Origin: an uncultured Halieaceae bacterium
Lineage (GTDB): Bacteria; Pseudomonadota; Gammaproteobacteria; Pseudomonadales; Halieaceae
NCBI GenBank assembly: GCA_913048495.1
Contig: CAJWWA010000007.1
Coordinates: forward strand, 1 to 33,872
Length of the DNA stretch: 33,872 nt
Reading direction: 5' to 3'
Shown here: positions 1 through 8,848 of the stretch, piece after piece
How positions within the stretch are numbered: position 1 is the stretch's first letter
How the letters are laid out: the number at the start of each line of letters is the position of its first letter
Made by a program: the position numbers and the translations under genes
The notes under the pieces: model-generated
Seen by the model: the letters and a program-made list of their open reading frames with translations, nothing else
Databases searched by the model: none
Told to the model about the DNA's origin: nothing

Positions 1-583
1 ACTTCACCTGGGGGTGGCGTTCCTGCTGGTAGCCGATGTCCCAGGCGCTCTTGGCCATGAAGACAAGGTTGCCGTCGCGGTCCTTGGCCATGTTGGCGCC
101 ATTATAGGCGACGAGATCCTTGAGCGCGGCTTCGTCGCCGCTGTAGAAGCCCCGGTAGATGTCGGCCATGCCCTCCCGGAACGCCGGTCGCAGCTGCACC
201 CAGAGCCCGTTCGGGGCGAACACCAGGTCCTGGCCGTCGACGGCGAAGCGCTGGCTGCGCAGGTCCAGGAAGAGACCGTCCCCATTGAGCCACTGCGCAA
301 AGTAGAGCCGCAGCAGTGCGTCGCCGCAGCGCTTGCGCACGCGCGGCCCGTCCACCGCCGGAAGCGGGCGAAGGCCCTCCATGGCCGGCGCCAGCACCAC
401 GCCCGGGTCCCGGGCCGCCAGCCCTTCGCGCAGTTTCTCCACGCCCGAGCCGCTGACGAAACGCCAGCTGACAGAGCGCAGGCTGCCGAGCAGGGGCTTC
501 CACTCGATCGCATCCCAGCCCCGGGCCGGCACGAAGCGGGCGAGCTGGCGCAGGTCCTCGGGAACGAAGCGGGGCAGCTGCAC
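1..583 (-). CDS. Unrecognised protein, 3' end cut by window edge
   Basis: An open minus-strand frame runs without a stop from a GTG at 583 to the window edge (about 194 codons seen). It begins MQLPRFVPEDLRQLARFVPA and includes aromatic, non-repetitive stretches such as GFYSGDEAALKDL, so it reads like a real globular protein rather than a GC-rich shadow. I do not recognise the family. No signal peptide, membrane segment or known motif is visible. The GTG lies 3 bases beyond the fumC stop codon (587-589), which suggests it is the last visible member of the efflux-channel-fumC run and is translated by coupling. The C-terminus is not in the window, so length and function are open. Confidence 0.65.
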   Translation of the reverse strand, partial: MQLPRFVPEDLRQLARFVPARGWDAIEWKPLLGSLRSVSWRFVSGSGVEKLREGLAARDPGVVLAPAMEGLRPLPAVDGPRVRKRCGDALLRLYFAQWLNGDGLFLDLRSQRFAVDGQDLVFAPNGLWVQLRPAFREGMADIYRGFYSGDEAALKDLVAYNGANMAKDRDGNLVFMAKSAWDIGYQQERHPQVK

Positions 584-586
584 GGC

Positions 587-1990
587 TCAGTCGTCGTTCC
601 GGCCCGTTGGCCGGGTCATGGCGTCCACGTCCACCAGCCGGTCGAAGGTGTCCCCGTCCACCGCGCCCTCGGCGAGGGCCGCCTCGCGCAGCGTCGTGCC
701 CTCGGCGTGGGCGCGCTTGGCGATGGCCGCAGCGCGATCGTAGCCGATGGCCGGCGCGAGGGCGGTAACCAGCATCAGCGACTGCTCGAGGTGCATGGCG
801 ATACGGTCCCGCTCCGGCGCCATCCCCGCGAGGCAGCGCTCGATGAAGCTGTCCGTGGCGTCCGCGAGCAGGGCGATGCTGGTGAGCACGTTGTGGATGA
901 TCACCGGCTTGAAGGTGTTGAGCTGCAGCTGCCCCTGCAGGCCCGCGGCGGTGACGGCAGCGTGGTTGCCGATGACCTGCACGCAGACCATGCCGAGCGC
1001 CTCGGCCTGCGTCGGGTTGACCTTGCCGGGCATGATCGAGGAGCCGGGCTCGTTCGCCGGCAGCCGGAGCTCGCCGATGCCGCAGCGCGGGCCGGAGGCG
1101 AGCAGGCGCACGTCGTTGGCCAGCTTGCCGAGGCTGACGGCGACGGTGTTCAGTGCCCCGGAGAGCTGCACCAGCGCGTCGTGAGCCGCGAGGGCCTCGA
1201 ACTTGTTCGGCGCCGAGCGGAAGGGCAGCCCGCTTTCCTCCGCGACGAGGGCGGCGAAGCGCTCGGCGAAGCCGGCCGGGCAGTTGAGGCCCGTGCCGAC
1301 CGCGGTGCCGCCCTGGGCAAGCGCGTAGACATCGTCCAGGGCCGCCTCGATACGCCGGCGCCCGAGCGCGGCCTGGGCCGCGAAGGCGGAGAACTCCTGC
1401 CCCAGGGTGAGGGGCGTGGCGTCCTGCAGGTGCGTGCGACCGATCTTGTTGATCCCCTCCCAGGCGCCGGCGTGGCCGGCGAGGGCCTGCTCGAGTCGCG
1501 CGAGGGTCGGCAGCAGGCGCCCGTGCGCCTCGCCGGCCGCGGCGATATGCATGGCCGTGGGGAAGGTGTCGTTCGAGGACTGGCCCCGATTGACGTGGTC
1601 GTTCGGGTGCACCGGGTCGCGGCTGCCCAGCGTGCCGCCGAGGAGCTCGCAGGCGCGGTTGGCGATGACCTCGTTGGCGTTCATATTCGACTGGGTGCCG
1701 GAGCCGGTCTGCCACACCGGCAGCGGGAAGTGGTCGTCCCAGCGCCCGTCCATTACCTCGCGGGCGGCGCGGGCGATGGCGTCCGCGATGTCGGCGGGCA
1801 GCTCGTCGAGCTCGCCGTTGCAGCGCGCCGCGCAGTACTTCACCAGGCCGAGGGCGCGGATCAGCGGCAGCGGCATGCGCTGGTCGCCGATGGGAAAGTT
1901 GCCGAGGGCGCGCTGCGTCTGCGCGCCCCAGTAGCGGTCCGCCGGTACCGGCACCGTGCCGAGGGCGTCCTGTTCCTCGCGGGTGTTCAC
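587..1990 (-). CDS. fumC: Class II fumarate hydratase (fumarase C)
   Basis: This enzyme interconverts fumarate and L-malate in the cytoplasm, without an iron-sulfur cluster. The 467-residue length is normal for FumC. Family motifs are all present: [14 protein letters not shown] (about 95-108), SSNDTFPT (138-145), THLQDATP (187-194) and the superfamily signature [11 protein letters not shown] (316-326), whose flexible serine loop carries the catalytic base. Argininosuccinate lyase and aspartase share the fold, but the [10 protein letters not shown] and THLQDATP blocks fit fumarase. The start is a GTG at 1990 that overlaps the stop of the upstream K+ channel gene as GTGA, so translation is probably coupled. 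Its place behind an efflux and channel cluster is unusual. The frdABCD genes, which use the same metabolite, are about 28 kb away in the window. Confidence 0.95.
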   Translation of the reverse strand: MNTREEQDALGTVPVPADRYWGAQTQRALGNFPIGDQRMPLPLIRALGLVKYCAARCNGELDELPADIADAIARAAREVMDGRWDDHFPLPVWQTGSGTQSNMNANEVIANRACELLGGTLGSRDPVHPNDHVNRGQSSNDTFPTAMHIAAAGEAHGRLLPTLARLEQALAGHAGAWEGINKIGRTHLQDATPLTLGQEFSAFAAQAALGRRRIEAALDDVYALAQGGTAVGTGLNCPAGFAERFAALVAEESGLPFRSAPNKFEALAAHDALVQLSGALNTVAVSLGKLANDVRLLASGPRCGIGELRLPANEPGSSIMPGKVNPTQAEALGMVCVQVIGNHAAVTAAGLQGQLQLNTFKPVIIHNVLTSIALLADATDSFIERCLAGMAPERDRIAMHLEQSLMLVTALAPAIGYDRAAAIAKRAHAEGTTLREAALAEGAVDGDTFDRLVDVDAMTRPTGRNDD

Positions 1991-2421
1991 AGCGAGGCGT
2001 TGCCGAGGACCCGGCGCAGGGCGTGCTGGAAGGTCTGCATCAGCGCGGCGGTGGATATGCCGACCATGAGAATGCCGTTGATGGACTCGAGGGGGCCGAG
2101 CAGCGCGTGCCGTTCGGACATGACGATATCACCGTAGCCGAGGGTCGCGAAGTTCACGGCTGAATGGTAGACGGCCATCGAGAATTCGTCGAATTCGCCG
2201 ATGAACAGGAACAGCGCCGCCCAGGCGGCGACCTGGGCGAGATTGCCGAAGATCAGGATCAGCATTACCACGGTGAGGATCTTCAAGGCCGAACCCAGCG
2301 CGTGGTCGCGGATGTTGACCTGCCGGTTGACGTAGAAGCGCAGGGCAAACACCACCAGCGTTGACTGGAGGATCAGGCAGACGGCCATCACGGGCACGCC
2401 GAGGAGCAGGTTCAGGAGCAC
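1987..2421 (-). CDS. Small K+ channel-like membrane protein
   Basis: A 144-residue integral membrane protein with the potassium selectivity filter TLGYGD at residues 93-98, preceded by a pore-helix-like stretch ([12 protein letters not shown]). Hydrophobic helices lie near 5-27, 48-75 and 113-130, giving the minimal TM-pore-TM core of the Ion_trans_2 family plus one extra N-terminal helix. No cytoplasmic RCK/TrkA-N ligand domain is present, so gating cannot be predicted. The chosen start is a GTG at 2421 with a GGAGG ribosome-binding site about 8 bases upstream; it overlaps the DUF2955 gene end by 10 bases. A longer open frame continues upstream to 2940, but that part is a shadow of the DUF2955 gene. 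Several subunits would be needed for a pore. Confidence 0.85.
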   Translation of the reverse strand: MLLNLLLGVPVMAVCLILQSTLVVFALRFYVNRQVNIRDHALGSALKILTVVMLILIFGNLAQVAAWAALFLFIGEFDEFSMAVYHSAVNFATLGYGDIVMSERHALLGPLESINGILMVGISTAALMQTFQHALRRVLGNASL

Positions 2422-3455
2422 GGTAAGGCCTCCGGGGTGCGGGTGGGCGCGGCGCGGCGCCGCTCGCGCCAGCGCTCGAGCGCGGCCATAGCCAGTATGG
2501 CGTAGCCGGTGACGCCGATAAACAGCGCCATGCGCAGGGCGAAGGCCTGGTAGACGTCCTTGCCCGCGGCGCTGTCCTGCACCGCCGAGCCGAGCAGGAT
2601 GAGCATCGTCACGAGGGCGTTCACCCACCAGGACGGGCCGTGGCGGGTCGGCGCCAGCCCGTACAGGCGGTAGCCCGTGCAGGCGGTGAACACCGCTGTC
2701 CAGAGCGCGAAGAACCACAGGGTCGGGGCGAGGCCGAGGAGCATCCAGAACAGGACGGCCCCGGCGCCGCCGGCGAGAGTAGAGCCCAGCAGCTCCCGCG
2801 TTGCCGCGCGGGTGCTGACGGTGGAAGCCTCCCGCGACAGCAGCAGTGACTTCATGGCCACGGGCAGGTAGAAGGTCGGGTCGAGGAGCAGCAGCCCGAC
2901 CGGCGGCACCATGAACAGCGTCGCGCGCAGGGCGATCCACTGGCTGTCGGCGAGCGCCGGGGCTGGCGGGGGTGCCGGCGCCGGCCCCGTGGCGGGAAAG
3001 AATGCGAAGGCGACGGCCTGGCAGAGCAGGGCGACGCCCATGGCCAGGACCATGGCCTGGATGAGCGTGGCGGCGAGACCCGGGTCCACCGCGGCAATGG
3101 CCGGGATCACCGCGCAGCCGATGGCAAGCAGCACACCGGCGGGCGCCTTGCCCTCGCTGGTGGCGATGCGGGTGCTGAGATAGATACCCGCGGCCATCAG
3201 CGCGAGGCCGGTGGCGGGGTAGGCGCTGGCGAGCGGGCCGAGGATCACGCCGATGCCGAGGGTCAGCGCCAGGGCCAGCAGGATGGCGACGATGCGCTTC
3301 GCACCGGGAGCCTCGCTGGCGCCGCTGGTCAGGAACACGGCGAAGAGCGCGGCGAGGAAGGGCAGCGGCAGCGCCAGGCCGTAGCCCGCGGCGATGGCAA
3401 GCGCCGTTGCCGCGGCGAGGCGGTGACTGCGGCGGCGGGCTTCCAGCGGATCCAT
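2412..3455 (-). CDS. DUF2955/FUSC-family inner-membrane protein
   Basis: A 347-residue polytopic membrane protein with about eight to ten hydrophobic helices in two blocks (roughly 14-170 and 195-335), separated by a proline- and alanine-rich linker (about 155-170). It resembles the DUF2955 branch of the FUSC/aromatic-acid-exporter superfamily, whose members are encoded beside HlyD-type adaptors, as here. Its ATG at 3453-3455 shares one base with the HlyD stop (TGATG), a translational-coupling arrangement. I infer that it forms the inner-membrane part of a tripartite exporter with the HlyD and NodT proteins. The substrate is not visible. It is about half the length of full FUSC proteins. Confidence 0.8.
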   Translation of the reverse strand: MDPLEARRRSHRLAAATALAIAAGYGLALPLPFLAALFAVFLTSGASEAPGAKRIVAILLALALTLGIGVILGPLASAYPATGLALMAAGIYLSTRIATSEGKAPAGVLLAIGCAVIPAIAAVDPGLAATLIQAMVLAMGVALLCQAVAFAFFPATGPAPAPPPAPALADSQWIALRATLFMVPPVGLLLLDPTFYLPVAMKSLLLSREASTVSTRAATRELLGSTLAGGAGAVLFWMLLGLAPTLWFFALWTAVFTACTGYRLYGLAPTRHGPSWWVNALVTMLILLGSAVQDSAAGKDVYQAFALRMALFIGVTGYAILAMAALERWRERRRAAPTRTPEALPCS

Positions 3456-4591
3456 CAGTAGGCGTAGGAGAGCAGGCTGGCGAGGCGGATGTAGAGCTTG
3501 CCGAGGGGCGCGAGCAGTCCCGAGCCCTCGCCGTAGGCGATCACCGACGCCTGGCCGCCGACCAGGAGTTGTGTGCGGAACTCGGCGGGCAGCGGCTCGT
3601 CGAAGGCGACCTGCACGGGGAAGCGTTGCGCCGGGCGCAGCCAGTCGCGGCTCGAGCGCACCGTGGGCAGGTTACCGGCCTGTGCATCGCGGCTGCCGCT
3701 GACACCCCGGCCGATGCCGCGGATACGCCCCGGGTAGACGCGCCCGGGCAGCACGTCGAGAACGACCTCCACCGGCGTGCCCGGGGCCAGGTGCCCGAGG
3801 TTGTTCTCGGTGAAGGCGGCGTCGATCCACAGGTCGTTGAGGGCGATGAGCGTGAGCACCGGGTTGCCGGTGCCGGCGAACTGGCCGACCTCGGTCCGCA
3901 GGTCGGTCACGAAGCCGTCGCTTTCGGCGACCACGGTGGTATTGGCGAGGTCGAGCTCCGCCTTCGCGACCCGGGCCCTGGCCGCCGCGAGCTGGGTGTT
4001 GTCCTCGCCCGGGCCGCCCATGGCGTCGATGGCCCGCTGGATCTCGGACTGTGCCGCGGCCACCTGGGCCCTGGCCGCCTCGAGGCTCGCCTCGGAGATC
4101 TCCAGCCGGCGCAGCGACACCGTCCCCGGGTCCTCTTCGCGCAGCCGCCGCAGCCGCTGCGTGTCCTTTTCCGCCTTCTCCCGGTTGGCCTCGGCGGCGC
4201 GCAGGTTGGCCCGGGCGGTGGTGACCGCCGCCTCCCCTGCGCGCACCTGCTGGCGCACGTTGGCGAGGTCGGCCCGCGCGCCCTCGGCGGCGATCGCGTA
4301 CTGGCTGTCGTCGATGCGAAAGAGCGCCTGCCCCTCGCTCACGCGCTCGTTGTTGCCGACCAGTACGGCGGTGACCTTGCCGGCCACCTTGGGGGCGACC
4401 CCGACCACGTAGGCCTCTACCCGCGCCTGGCTGGTGTAGGGCGTGTAGCGGTCCGCCAGCAGGTACCAGCCCAGGCTCACGAGGATGAAGGCGAGGAGCA
4501 GCAGGCCGCCGCGGCGCCCGGCCGGGGGCGGGGCCGACTCCCGGGGCTCTTCGGGGGGTGCTTCCGGCGCCGGCGTGTCGGGCTCGGTCAT
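3455..4591 (-). CDS. HlyD/EmrA-type periplasmic adaptor protein
   Basis: This 378-residue protein has a short proline-rich cytoplasmic N-terminus, one membrane anchor (about 29-47), a lipoyl-like beta segment (APKVAGKVTAVLVGNNERVS, about 65-85), and a long alanine- and arginine-rich alpha-helical hairpin (about 100-215) typical of adaptors that bridge inner-membrane pumps and outer-membrane channels. The second lipoyl half follows at about 218-250 (ANTTVVAESDGFVTDLRTEV), then a beta-barrel domain. AGGATG precedes the ATG at a plausible distance. The gene sits 9 bases after the NodT-type lipoprotein gene and overlaps the DUF2955 gene by one base. Together they form a complete three-component export system. 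Confidence 0.92.
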   Translation of the reverse strand: MTEPDTPAPEAPPEEPRESAPPPAGRRGGLLLLAFILVSLGWYLLADRYTPYTSQARVEAYVVGVAPKVAGKVTAVLVGNNERVSEGQALFRIDDSQYAIAAEGARADLANVRQQVRAGEAAVTTARANLRAAEANREKAEKDTQRLRRLREEDPGTVSLRRLEISEASLEAARAQVAAAQSEIQRAIDAMGGPGEDNTQLAAARARVAKAELDLANTTVVAESDGFVTDLRTEVGQFAGTGNPVLTLIALNDLWIDAAFTENNLGHLAPGTPVEVVLDVLPGRVYPGRIRGIGRGVSGSRDAQAGNLPTVRSSRDWLRPAQRFPVQVAFDEPLPAEFRTQLLVGGQASVIAYGEGSGLLAPLGKLYIRLASLLSYAY

Positions 4592-4600
4592 GGCGTCATC

Positions 4601-6124
4601 CTATTCATGGTGGGCCGGCGGGTCCGCCGGCGCCGCGTCGAGGAGGTTGTCCCAGGCGCCGCGGGCCCGCAGCTGCTCCCGGGTCTCCGCGGGCAGCAGG
4701 GTTTCGGCCGTGGCGGGCTCCCAGCCGCCGCCGAGGGCGGCGTAGAGCTGGATGACCGCCTGCAGGTGGTCGCCCTGGTTGCTGATGGCGCGGTCCGCCT
4801 GCGCGGCGAGGGCGCGCTGCGCGTCGAGGACCCGCTGGAAACCGGAGTAGCCTTCCTGGTAGCGGCGCGTGGCCAGCGCGAGGGAGCGCTCGGCGGCGTC
4901 GAGGGAGGCGTCGAGGTCGCCCTGGCGCTCGGCGGTCTTCACCAACTGCACGGCCGCGTCGTCGATTTCCCGGGCCGCCGTGAGCACCGCCGCCCGGTAG
5001 CCCTCGAGGGCCTGCTGCAGCCGCGCATCCTCCACGCGCACCGCATTCTCGAGGCGGCCGTAGTTGAGGATGTTCCAGCGCAGCGTGGGGCCGGCGGCGA
5101 GCACCGTGCGGTCCGGCGACAGCGCGAGGGAGCTGCCGGACCAGCCGACGCTGCCGGCCAGGCCGATCGCCGGGTAGAGATCCGCGGCGGCGATGCCGAT
5201 ACGTGCGCTCTGCGCCGCGGCCTGCCAGGCGGCCGTGCGCACGTCCGGGCGGCGGGCGAGGAGCTGCGCCGGCAGCGCCGGGATGGCCTCCGGGGCGACG
5301 GCCGGCAGGCTGTCGTCGATGGTCTCGAGGCCCGGGATGTCCCCCGGCGGGCGGCCGAGGAGCGCGGCCAGCGCGTTGCGCTGGCGGGCGAGGGCGATCT
5401 CCAGGCTGGGTATGCCGGCCCGCGTGCCGAGGTACTGCACTTTCGCCTGCTGCAGGTCGAGCTCGGAGGTCTGCCCCTCGTCGTAGAGACGTGTCGTGAT
5501 CTCGAGGCTGCGCGCCTGCACGCGGACGTTCTCCCGGGCCACGCGGATGCGGCGCAGCGTGGTCTTGTAGTCGTAGTAGCGCGCGGCGACCTCTGCCGTC
5601 AGCAGCAGCTGGGCGTCGCGCTGGGCGGTGATCGAGGCGAAACTCGCCGCCTCGGCCGACTCCACGGCGCGGCGGAACCGGCCCCAGAAGTCGAGCTCCC
5701 AGGCCAGGGAAAGACCCAGGCTGGCACTGGTGTCGCTGCGGTCCGGTGACAGGCCCGAGCTGTCGTCCACGCCGGCGATCGAGGCGCTGCCCTCGATGCG
5801 CTGCAGCTGCGGGTAGCGGCTGCCGCTGGCGATGCCGAGGGCGGCGCGGGCCTCGAGGACGCGCAGGCCCGCCGTGCGCAGCCCCGGGTTGTCGCGGTGG
5901 GCGAGGGCCAGGAGCGACGCCAGCTGCGGGTCCTCGAAGCGGGTCCACCAGCGGGCAAGGCTGTCCTCGAAGGCGGGGTCGCTGCCGTCCACCTGCCCGT
6001 AGAGCGACGGCTGCCAGGCCGCCAGCCAGTCGACCTCGGGCTCCCGGAAGTCGGGGCCCAGTGGCGCGCAGGCGGCAGTGGTCAGAAGTGCCAGCGCGAG
6101 CGTCAGCTGCCGGGCGAGACGCAT
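4601..6124 (-). CDS. NodT-family outer-membrane efflux lipoprotein
   Basis: A 507-residue TolC-like outer-membrane factor. The N-terminus is a lipoprotein signal (MRLARQLTLALALLTTAAC) with the acylated cysteine at position 19; the residue at -3 is Thr, not the usual Leu. Two OEP repeats follow, with the family's hallmark segments GSRYPQLQ, WELDFWGRFRRAVESA, and in the second half LLARRPDVRTAAWQAAAQSARIGIA and AAAGPTLRWNI-like positions. An open frame extends upstream to 6325, but that part lies inside the permease gene; the signal peptide fixes the start at 6124. It is 10 bases downstream of the permease stop and 9 bases upstream of the HlyD gene. Confidence 0.93.
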   Translation of the reverse strand: MRLARQLTLALALLTTAACAPLGPDFREPEVDWLAAWQPSLYGQVDGSDPAFEDSLARWWTRFEDPQLASLLALAHRDNPGLRTAGLRVLEARAALGIASGSRYPQLQRIEGSASIAGVDDSSGLSPDRSDTSASLGLSLAWELDFWGRFRRAVESAEAASFASITAQRDAQLLLTAEVAARYYDYKTTLRRIRVARENVRVQARSLEITTRLYDEGQTSELDLQQAKVQYLGTRAGIPSLEIALARQRNALAALLGRPPGDIPGLETIDDSLPAVAPEAIPALPAQLLARRPDVRTAAWQAAAQSARIGIAAADLYPAIGLAGSVGWSGSSLALSPDRTVLAAGPTLRWNILNYGRLENAVRVEDARLQQALEGYRAAVLTAAREIDDAAVQLVKTAERQGDLDASLDAAERSLALATRRYQEGYSGFQRVLDAQRALAAQADRAISNQGDHLQAVIQLYAALGGGWEPATAETLLPAETREQLRARGAWDNLLDAAPADPPAHHE

Positions 6125-6134
6125 GGTCGGCGGG

Positions 6135-7241
6135 TCAGGCGCCGTCCTGGCCGGCCGCAGGCCCGGGCTCGGCCGCCGGTGGCGGCGCCGTCCGGTCGAC
6201 CCACGCCATGAGCAGCTGGTAGCCCATGGCGAGCAGGACGGCGCCGGTAAACAGGCCCATGAGGCCGCTGCTGACCATGCCGCCCAGGGCGCCGAGCAGG
6301 ATGACCGGCATGGGCGCGTCGACACCGCGGCCGAGGAGCATCGGCTTGAGGACGTTGTCCGCGAGCCCCGCCAGGAAGAAGTAGACCGTGAATACCGTGT
6401 TCGCGACGGTGCCGTGATCGCTGCCGAGCCAGAGCCAGGCGATGGCCGGCAGGGTGAAGATGAGCGCGGGAATCTGCACGATGCCGAGGATCAGCGCGGC
6501 CAGGGCGAGCAGCCCGGCCGCGGGGACGTCGGCGAGCAGGAAGCCGACCCCGAAGAGCACGGCCTGGATGAAGGCCACGCCGACCACGCCGGCCGCGACC
6601 GAGCGGGTGGTGGCCACGGCCAGGGTGTGCAGCCGCGTGCCGCGCTCCTCCCCGGCGGCACGGCAGCAGAGACGCTGCAGGGCGCCCGTGCCGCTGTCGG
6701 CATAGGCCATCATGACGCCGGCAATGATGAAAGCGCCGGTGAAGAACAGCAGTGTCGCCACGGAGCTGCCGGCCGCCCCCATGGCCCAGCGCGCGATGCT
6801 GCGCAGCTGCTCGCGGTGCTCGGCGAAAAAGTCGGAGAAATCGGCGGCGGCCTCGGTCCAGGCGGCATGGAGCTCCGGGCCGATCACGGGCCAGCCGGCG
6901 ACTGCATCCCGCGGCGCCGGAACCGCGAGGGTGCCCGCCTCGAAGGCGCGGTAGCCGTCGACCACGTCGCCCGCGAGCGAGATCGTCAGCAGCACCGTCG
7001 GTGTGCCGATGAGGGCGAGTATGGCCAGCACGAGCAGCGTCGCGGCGCGCCCCCGGCCGCCGCCGATAGCGCCGGCGAGGCGCCGGTTCAGCGGGTTCAG
7101 GGTGACCGCGAGGATCAGCGCCCAGAGCAGCAGGTTGGCGAAGGGCGAGAGGATGTACGCGCAGGCGTAGGCGAGGAGGGCGAGCAGCGCAACCTGCACC
7201 ACCGTTTCGATGACCGGACCGCCGCGGTGCTCCGTGGTCAT
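6135..7241 (-). CDS. AI-2E/PerM-family inner-membrane permease
   Basis: A 368-residue polytopic membrane protein of the AI-2E transporter (PerM/TqsA) family, with about eight helices in the usual layout: two N-terminal helices (about 14-50), a third helix (about 62-85), a soluble segment (about 90-160), then a helical bundle from about 165 to the end. Family-like stretches are FIQAVLFGVGFLLADVP and the later GLADNVLKPMLLGRG (LKPxLLG is a strong hallmark). The ATG at 7241 is preceded by AAGGGGAG, a good ribosome-binding site. It is the first gene of the minus-strand run. Family members export autoinducer-2 or act as Na+/H+ antiporters; the substrate here cannot be told. Confidence 0.9.
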   Translation of the reverse strand: MTTEHRGGPVIETVVQVALLALLAYACAYILSPFANLLLWALILAVTLNPLNRRLAGAIGGGRGRAATLLVLAILALIGTPTVLLTISLAGDVVDGYRAFEAGTLAVPAPRDAVAGWPVIGPELHAAWTEAAADFSDFFAEHREQLRSIARWAMGAAGSSVATLLFFTGAFIIAGVMMAYADSGTGALQRLCCRAAGEERGTRLHTLAVATTRSVAAGVVGVAFIQAVLFGVGFLLADVPAAGLLALAALILGIVQIPALIFTLPAIAWLWLGSDHGTVANTVFTVYFFLAGLADNVLKPMLLGRGVDAPMPVILLGALGGMVSSGLMGLFTGAVLLAMGYQLLMAWVDRTAPPPAAEPGPAAGQDGA

Positions 7242-7428
7242 GGCGTGCTCCCCTTTATTGATTCTCGACGGGTTCTGTTTTCCGGGCCGCGTGCGACCGA
7301 TCGTTCCGCCCCGGCGGATAGTAGCACGGCACCGGGGCGCGGTTTCGCGTGCCCCGCGCGGTCTGTTAGGGTGACTGGATGCCTGGTAATGACGCCGGGT
7401 CCACAGCCAAGCCCGGAGGAGGCACAGC

Positions 7429-7857
7429 ATGAAACAGGCACAGGCGGGTGATACCGTGCGCATCCACTACAGCGGCACGCTCAACGACGGCACGCAGTTC
7501 GATACCTCGGAGGGCAGCGATCCCCTCGAGTTCGCCGTCGGCAGCGGCATGGTCATCGCCGGCTTCGACAAGGCCGTCGAGGGCATGGCCGTCGGCGAGA
7601 GCAAGTCCGTGAAGATCCCGCCGGAGGAGGCCTACGGCCCCCGGCACGAGCAGCTCGTGCAGGAAGTGCCGAAGAGCGCGCTGCCGGACGACATCGCCCC
7701 GGCGGTGGGCATGCAGCTGCAGGGCAAGAGCGCCGACGGCCAGGTCATGAACCTCGTCGTCACCGACGTGGGCGAAGCGGAAATCACCGTGGATGCCAAT
7801 CACCCGCTGGCCGGTGAGGAGCTGACCTTCGACATCGAGCTGGTCGAGATCGTCTGA
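7429..7857 (+). CDS. SlyD-like FKBP-type peptidyl-prolyl isomerase
   Basis: A 142-residue cytoplasmic prolyl isomerase and chaperone. The start GDTVRIHYSGTLNDGTQFDT and the segment GSGMVIAGFDKAVEGMAVGE are classic FKBP. An insert-in-flap domain follows (about 70-120), and the protein ends with NHPLAGEELTFDIELVEI (about 124-141), the block typical of SlyD and FkpB-like proteins. It lacks the His/Cys-rich nickel-binding tail of enterobacterial SlyD, so metal storage is unlikely. The ATG follows GGAGGAGG. The gene is divergent from the permease gene (187 bases between starts) and convergent with the desaturase gene (40 bases between stops). Confidence 0.95.
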   Translation: MKQAQAGDTVRIHYSGTLNDGTQFDTSEGSDPLEFAVGSGMVIAGFDKAVEGMAVGESKSVKIPPEEAYGPRHEQLVQEVPKSALPDDIAPAVGMQLQGKSADGQVMNLVVTDVGEAEITVDANHPLAGEELTFDIELVEIV

Positions 7858-7865
7858 TGCCGCAC

Positions 7866-7897
7866 GCCGCCCGCGAGCGTGGCGGCCTGCCCAGGCC
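7866..7897. terminator. Candidate shared terminator between convergent genes
   Basis: In the gap between the FKBP and desaturase stops, GCCGCC (7866-7871) pairs with GGCGGC (7881-7886) across a 9-base loop. An overlapping palindrome, GGCCTGCCCAGGCC, fills 7884-7897. There is no T-run on either side, so intrinsic termination would be weak. Confidence 0.3.
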
Positions 7898-8848
7898 CTA
7901 ACCGGCCTGAACGACGACCGCGCGGAGCACGGCGCCGTAGGAGCGGGTATCGGGCACGCCCTCGAGCGCGCCCCGCTCGCGCAGCAGGCGGTGCAAGCGC
8001 CGCAGCCGGTAGCAGGGCACGCCGGGCAGCAGGTGATGCTCGAGGTGGAAGTTCACGCCGTTCGGCGCGAGCAGCCAGCGCTGCCACCAGGGCGCGTCGA
8101 CGGTCCGGGTATTTTTTCGCGGGTCCGGGTGATAGAGGTCCGGAACGGCGGCGTGCTCCGCGATCTGCCGCAGGCGTATGACCAGCATGAAGGTGGTGAG
8201 AAAACTGCCCAGCCAGGCGGCATAGAGCCACGGCATCCCGGCGAGGACGCTGCACGTAAGGAGCACGGCCTGCACCAGCAGCATCTGCCGGAAAGGCCGG
8301 GTGCCCGACCGGCTGGCCCCGGCGGTCACCCCGCCCGCGGCGCCGCGGGCTACGAAACCGAGCAGCCTGAGCCCGGTGCGCCCGCTGAGGTCGCGCAGCA
8401 CCTTGCGGCGGAAGCTGGCGCGGTCCACCGGGTAGGCGGCGTAGTTGGGCAGGTCCGGATCGTCGCGCGTGCCGGCCATGCGGTGGTGCTCCCGGTGGCC
8501 GGCGGCGTAGCTGGGCAGGTCATTGAATAGCGGCAGGGCGCAGCACCACTGGCCGATCCAGCGGTTGAGGCGGGCGCTGGCAAACAGGGTGCCGTGCCCG
8601 GCCTCGTGCATGAGCACCGCGAGCCCGAGCTGCCGTCCGGGCAGGAGCAACAGCGCGAGCAGGAAAGTCAGTGGCCCCGGGGCCAGGGCGAGGGGCGCGA
8701 GCACGGCGGCGATCGTCGCCCAGTTGCCGGCCACGAGCAGCCAGGCGCGCAGGTTGCTGCGCCGGCGGAGGCCGGCCAGTTCCTCCGGCCTGAGGTGGCA
8801 TCGCGGGTCAAACACAGCCGCCTCGGCTGCAGCTCTACCGACCGTCAT
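7898..8848 (-). CDS. Membrane fatty acid desaturase
   Basis: A 316-residue membrane di-iron desaturase. The three histidine boxes are intact: HEAGH (81-85), HREHH (118-122) and HLEHH (268-272), with an additional candidate ligand at H232 in QIAEHA. Hydrophobic helices lie near 36-60, 62-80, 187-205 and 207-226. The family inserts double bonds into acyl chains of lipids or carrier-bound acids, or hydroxylates related substrates; regiospecificity cannot be read. The start chosen is ATG 8848; an in-frame TTG six codons upstream is also possible. The gene is transcribed towards the FKBP gene and is the last strongly GC-rich gene before the lower-GC block. Confidence 0.9.
   Translation of the reverse strand: MTVGRAAAEAAVFDPRCHLRPEELAGLRRRSNLRAWLLVAGNWATIAAVLAPLALAPGPLTFLLALLLLPGRQLGLAVLMHEAGHGTLFASARLNRWIGQWCCALPLFNDLPSYAAGHREHHRMAGTRDDPDLPNYAAYPVDRASFRRKVLRDLSGRTGLRLLGFVARGAAGGVTAGASRSGTRPFRQMLLVQAVLLTCSVLAGMPWLYAAWLGSFLTTFMLVIRLRQIAEHAAVPDLYHPDPRKNTRTVDAPWWQRWLLAPNGVNFHLEHHLLPGVPCYRLRRLHRLLRERGALEGVPDTRSYGAVLRAVVVQAG

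Noticed and set aside
14-2137. Very long plus-strand open frame of 707 codons opposite fumC and the channel
   Set aside because: It is antisense to clear families in the other strand, has the Arg/Gly/Ala-rich composition of a GC-rich shadow, and shows no motif.
2422-2940. Upstream extension of the K+ channel frame
   Set aside because: It lies within the DUF2955 gene, is proline/arginine-rich without membrane character, and a GTG with GGAGG at 2421 explains the start.
3407-5749. Plus-strand open frame of 780 codons opposite the HlyD and NodT genes
   Set aside because: Same reason: low-complexity composition on the complement of two well-supported genes.
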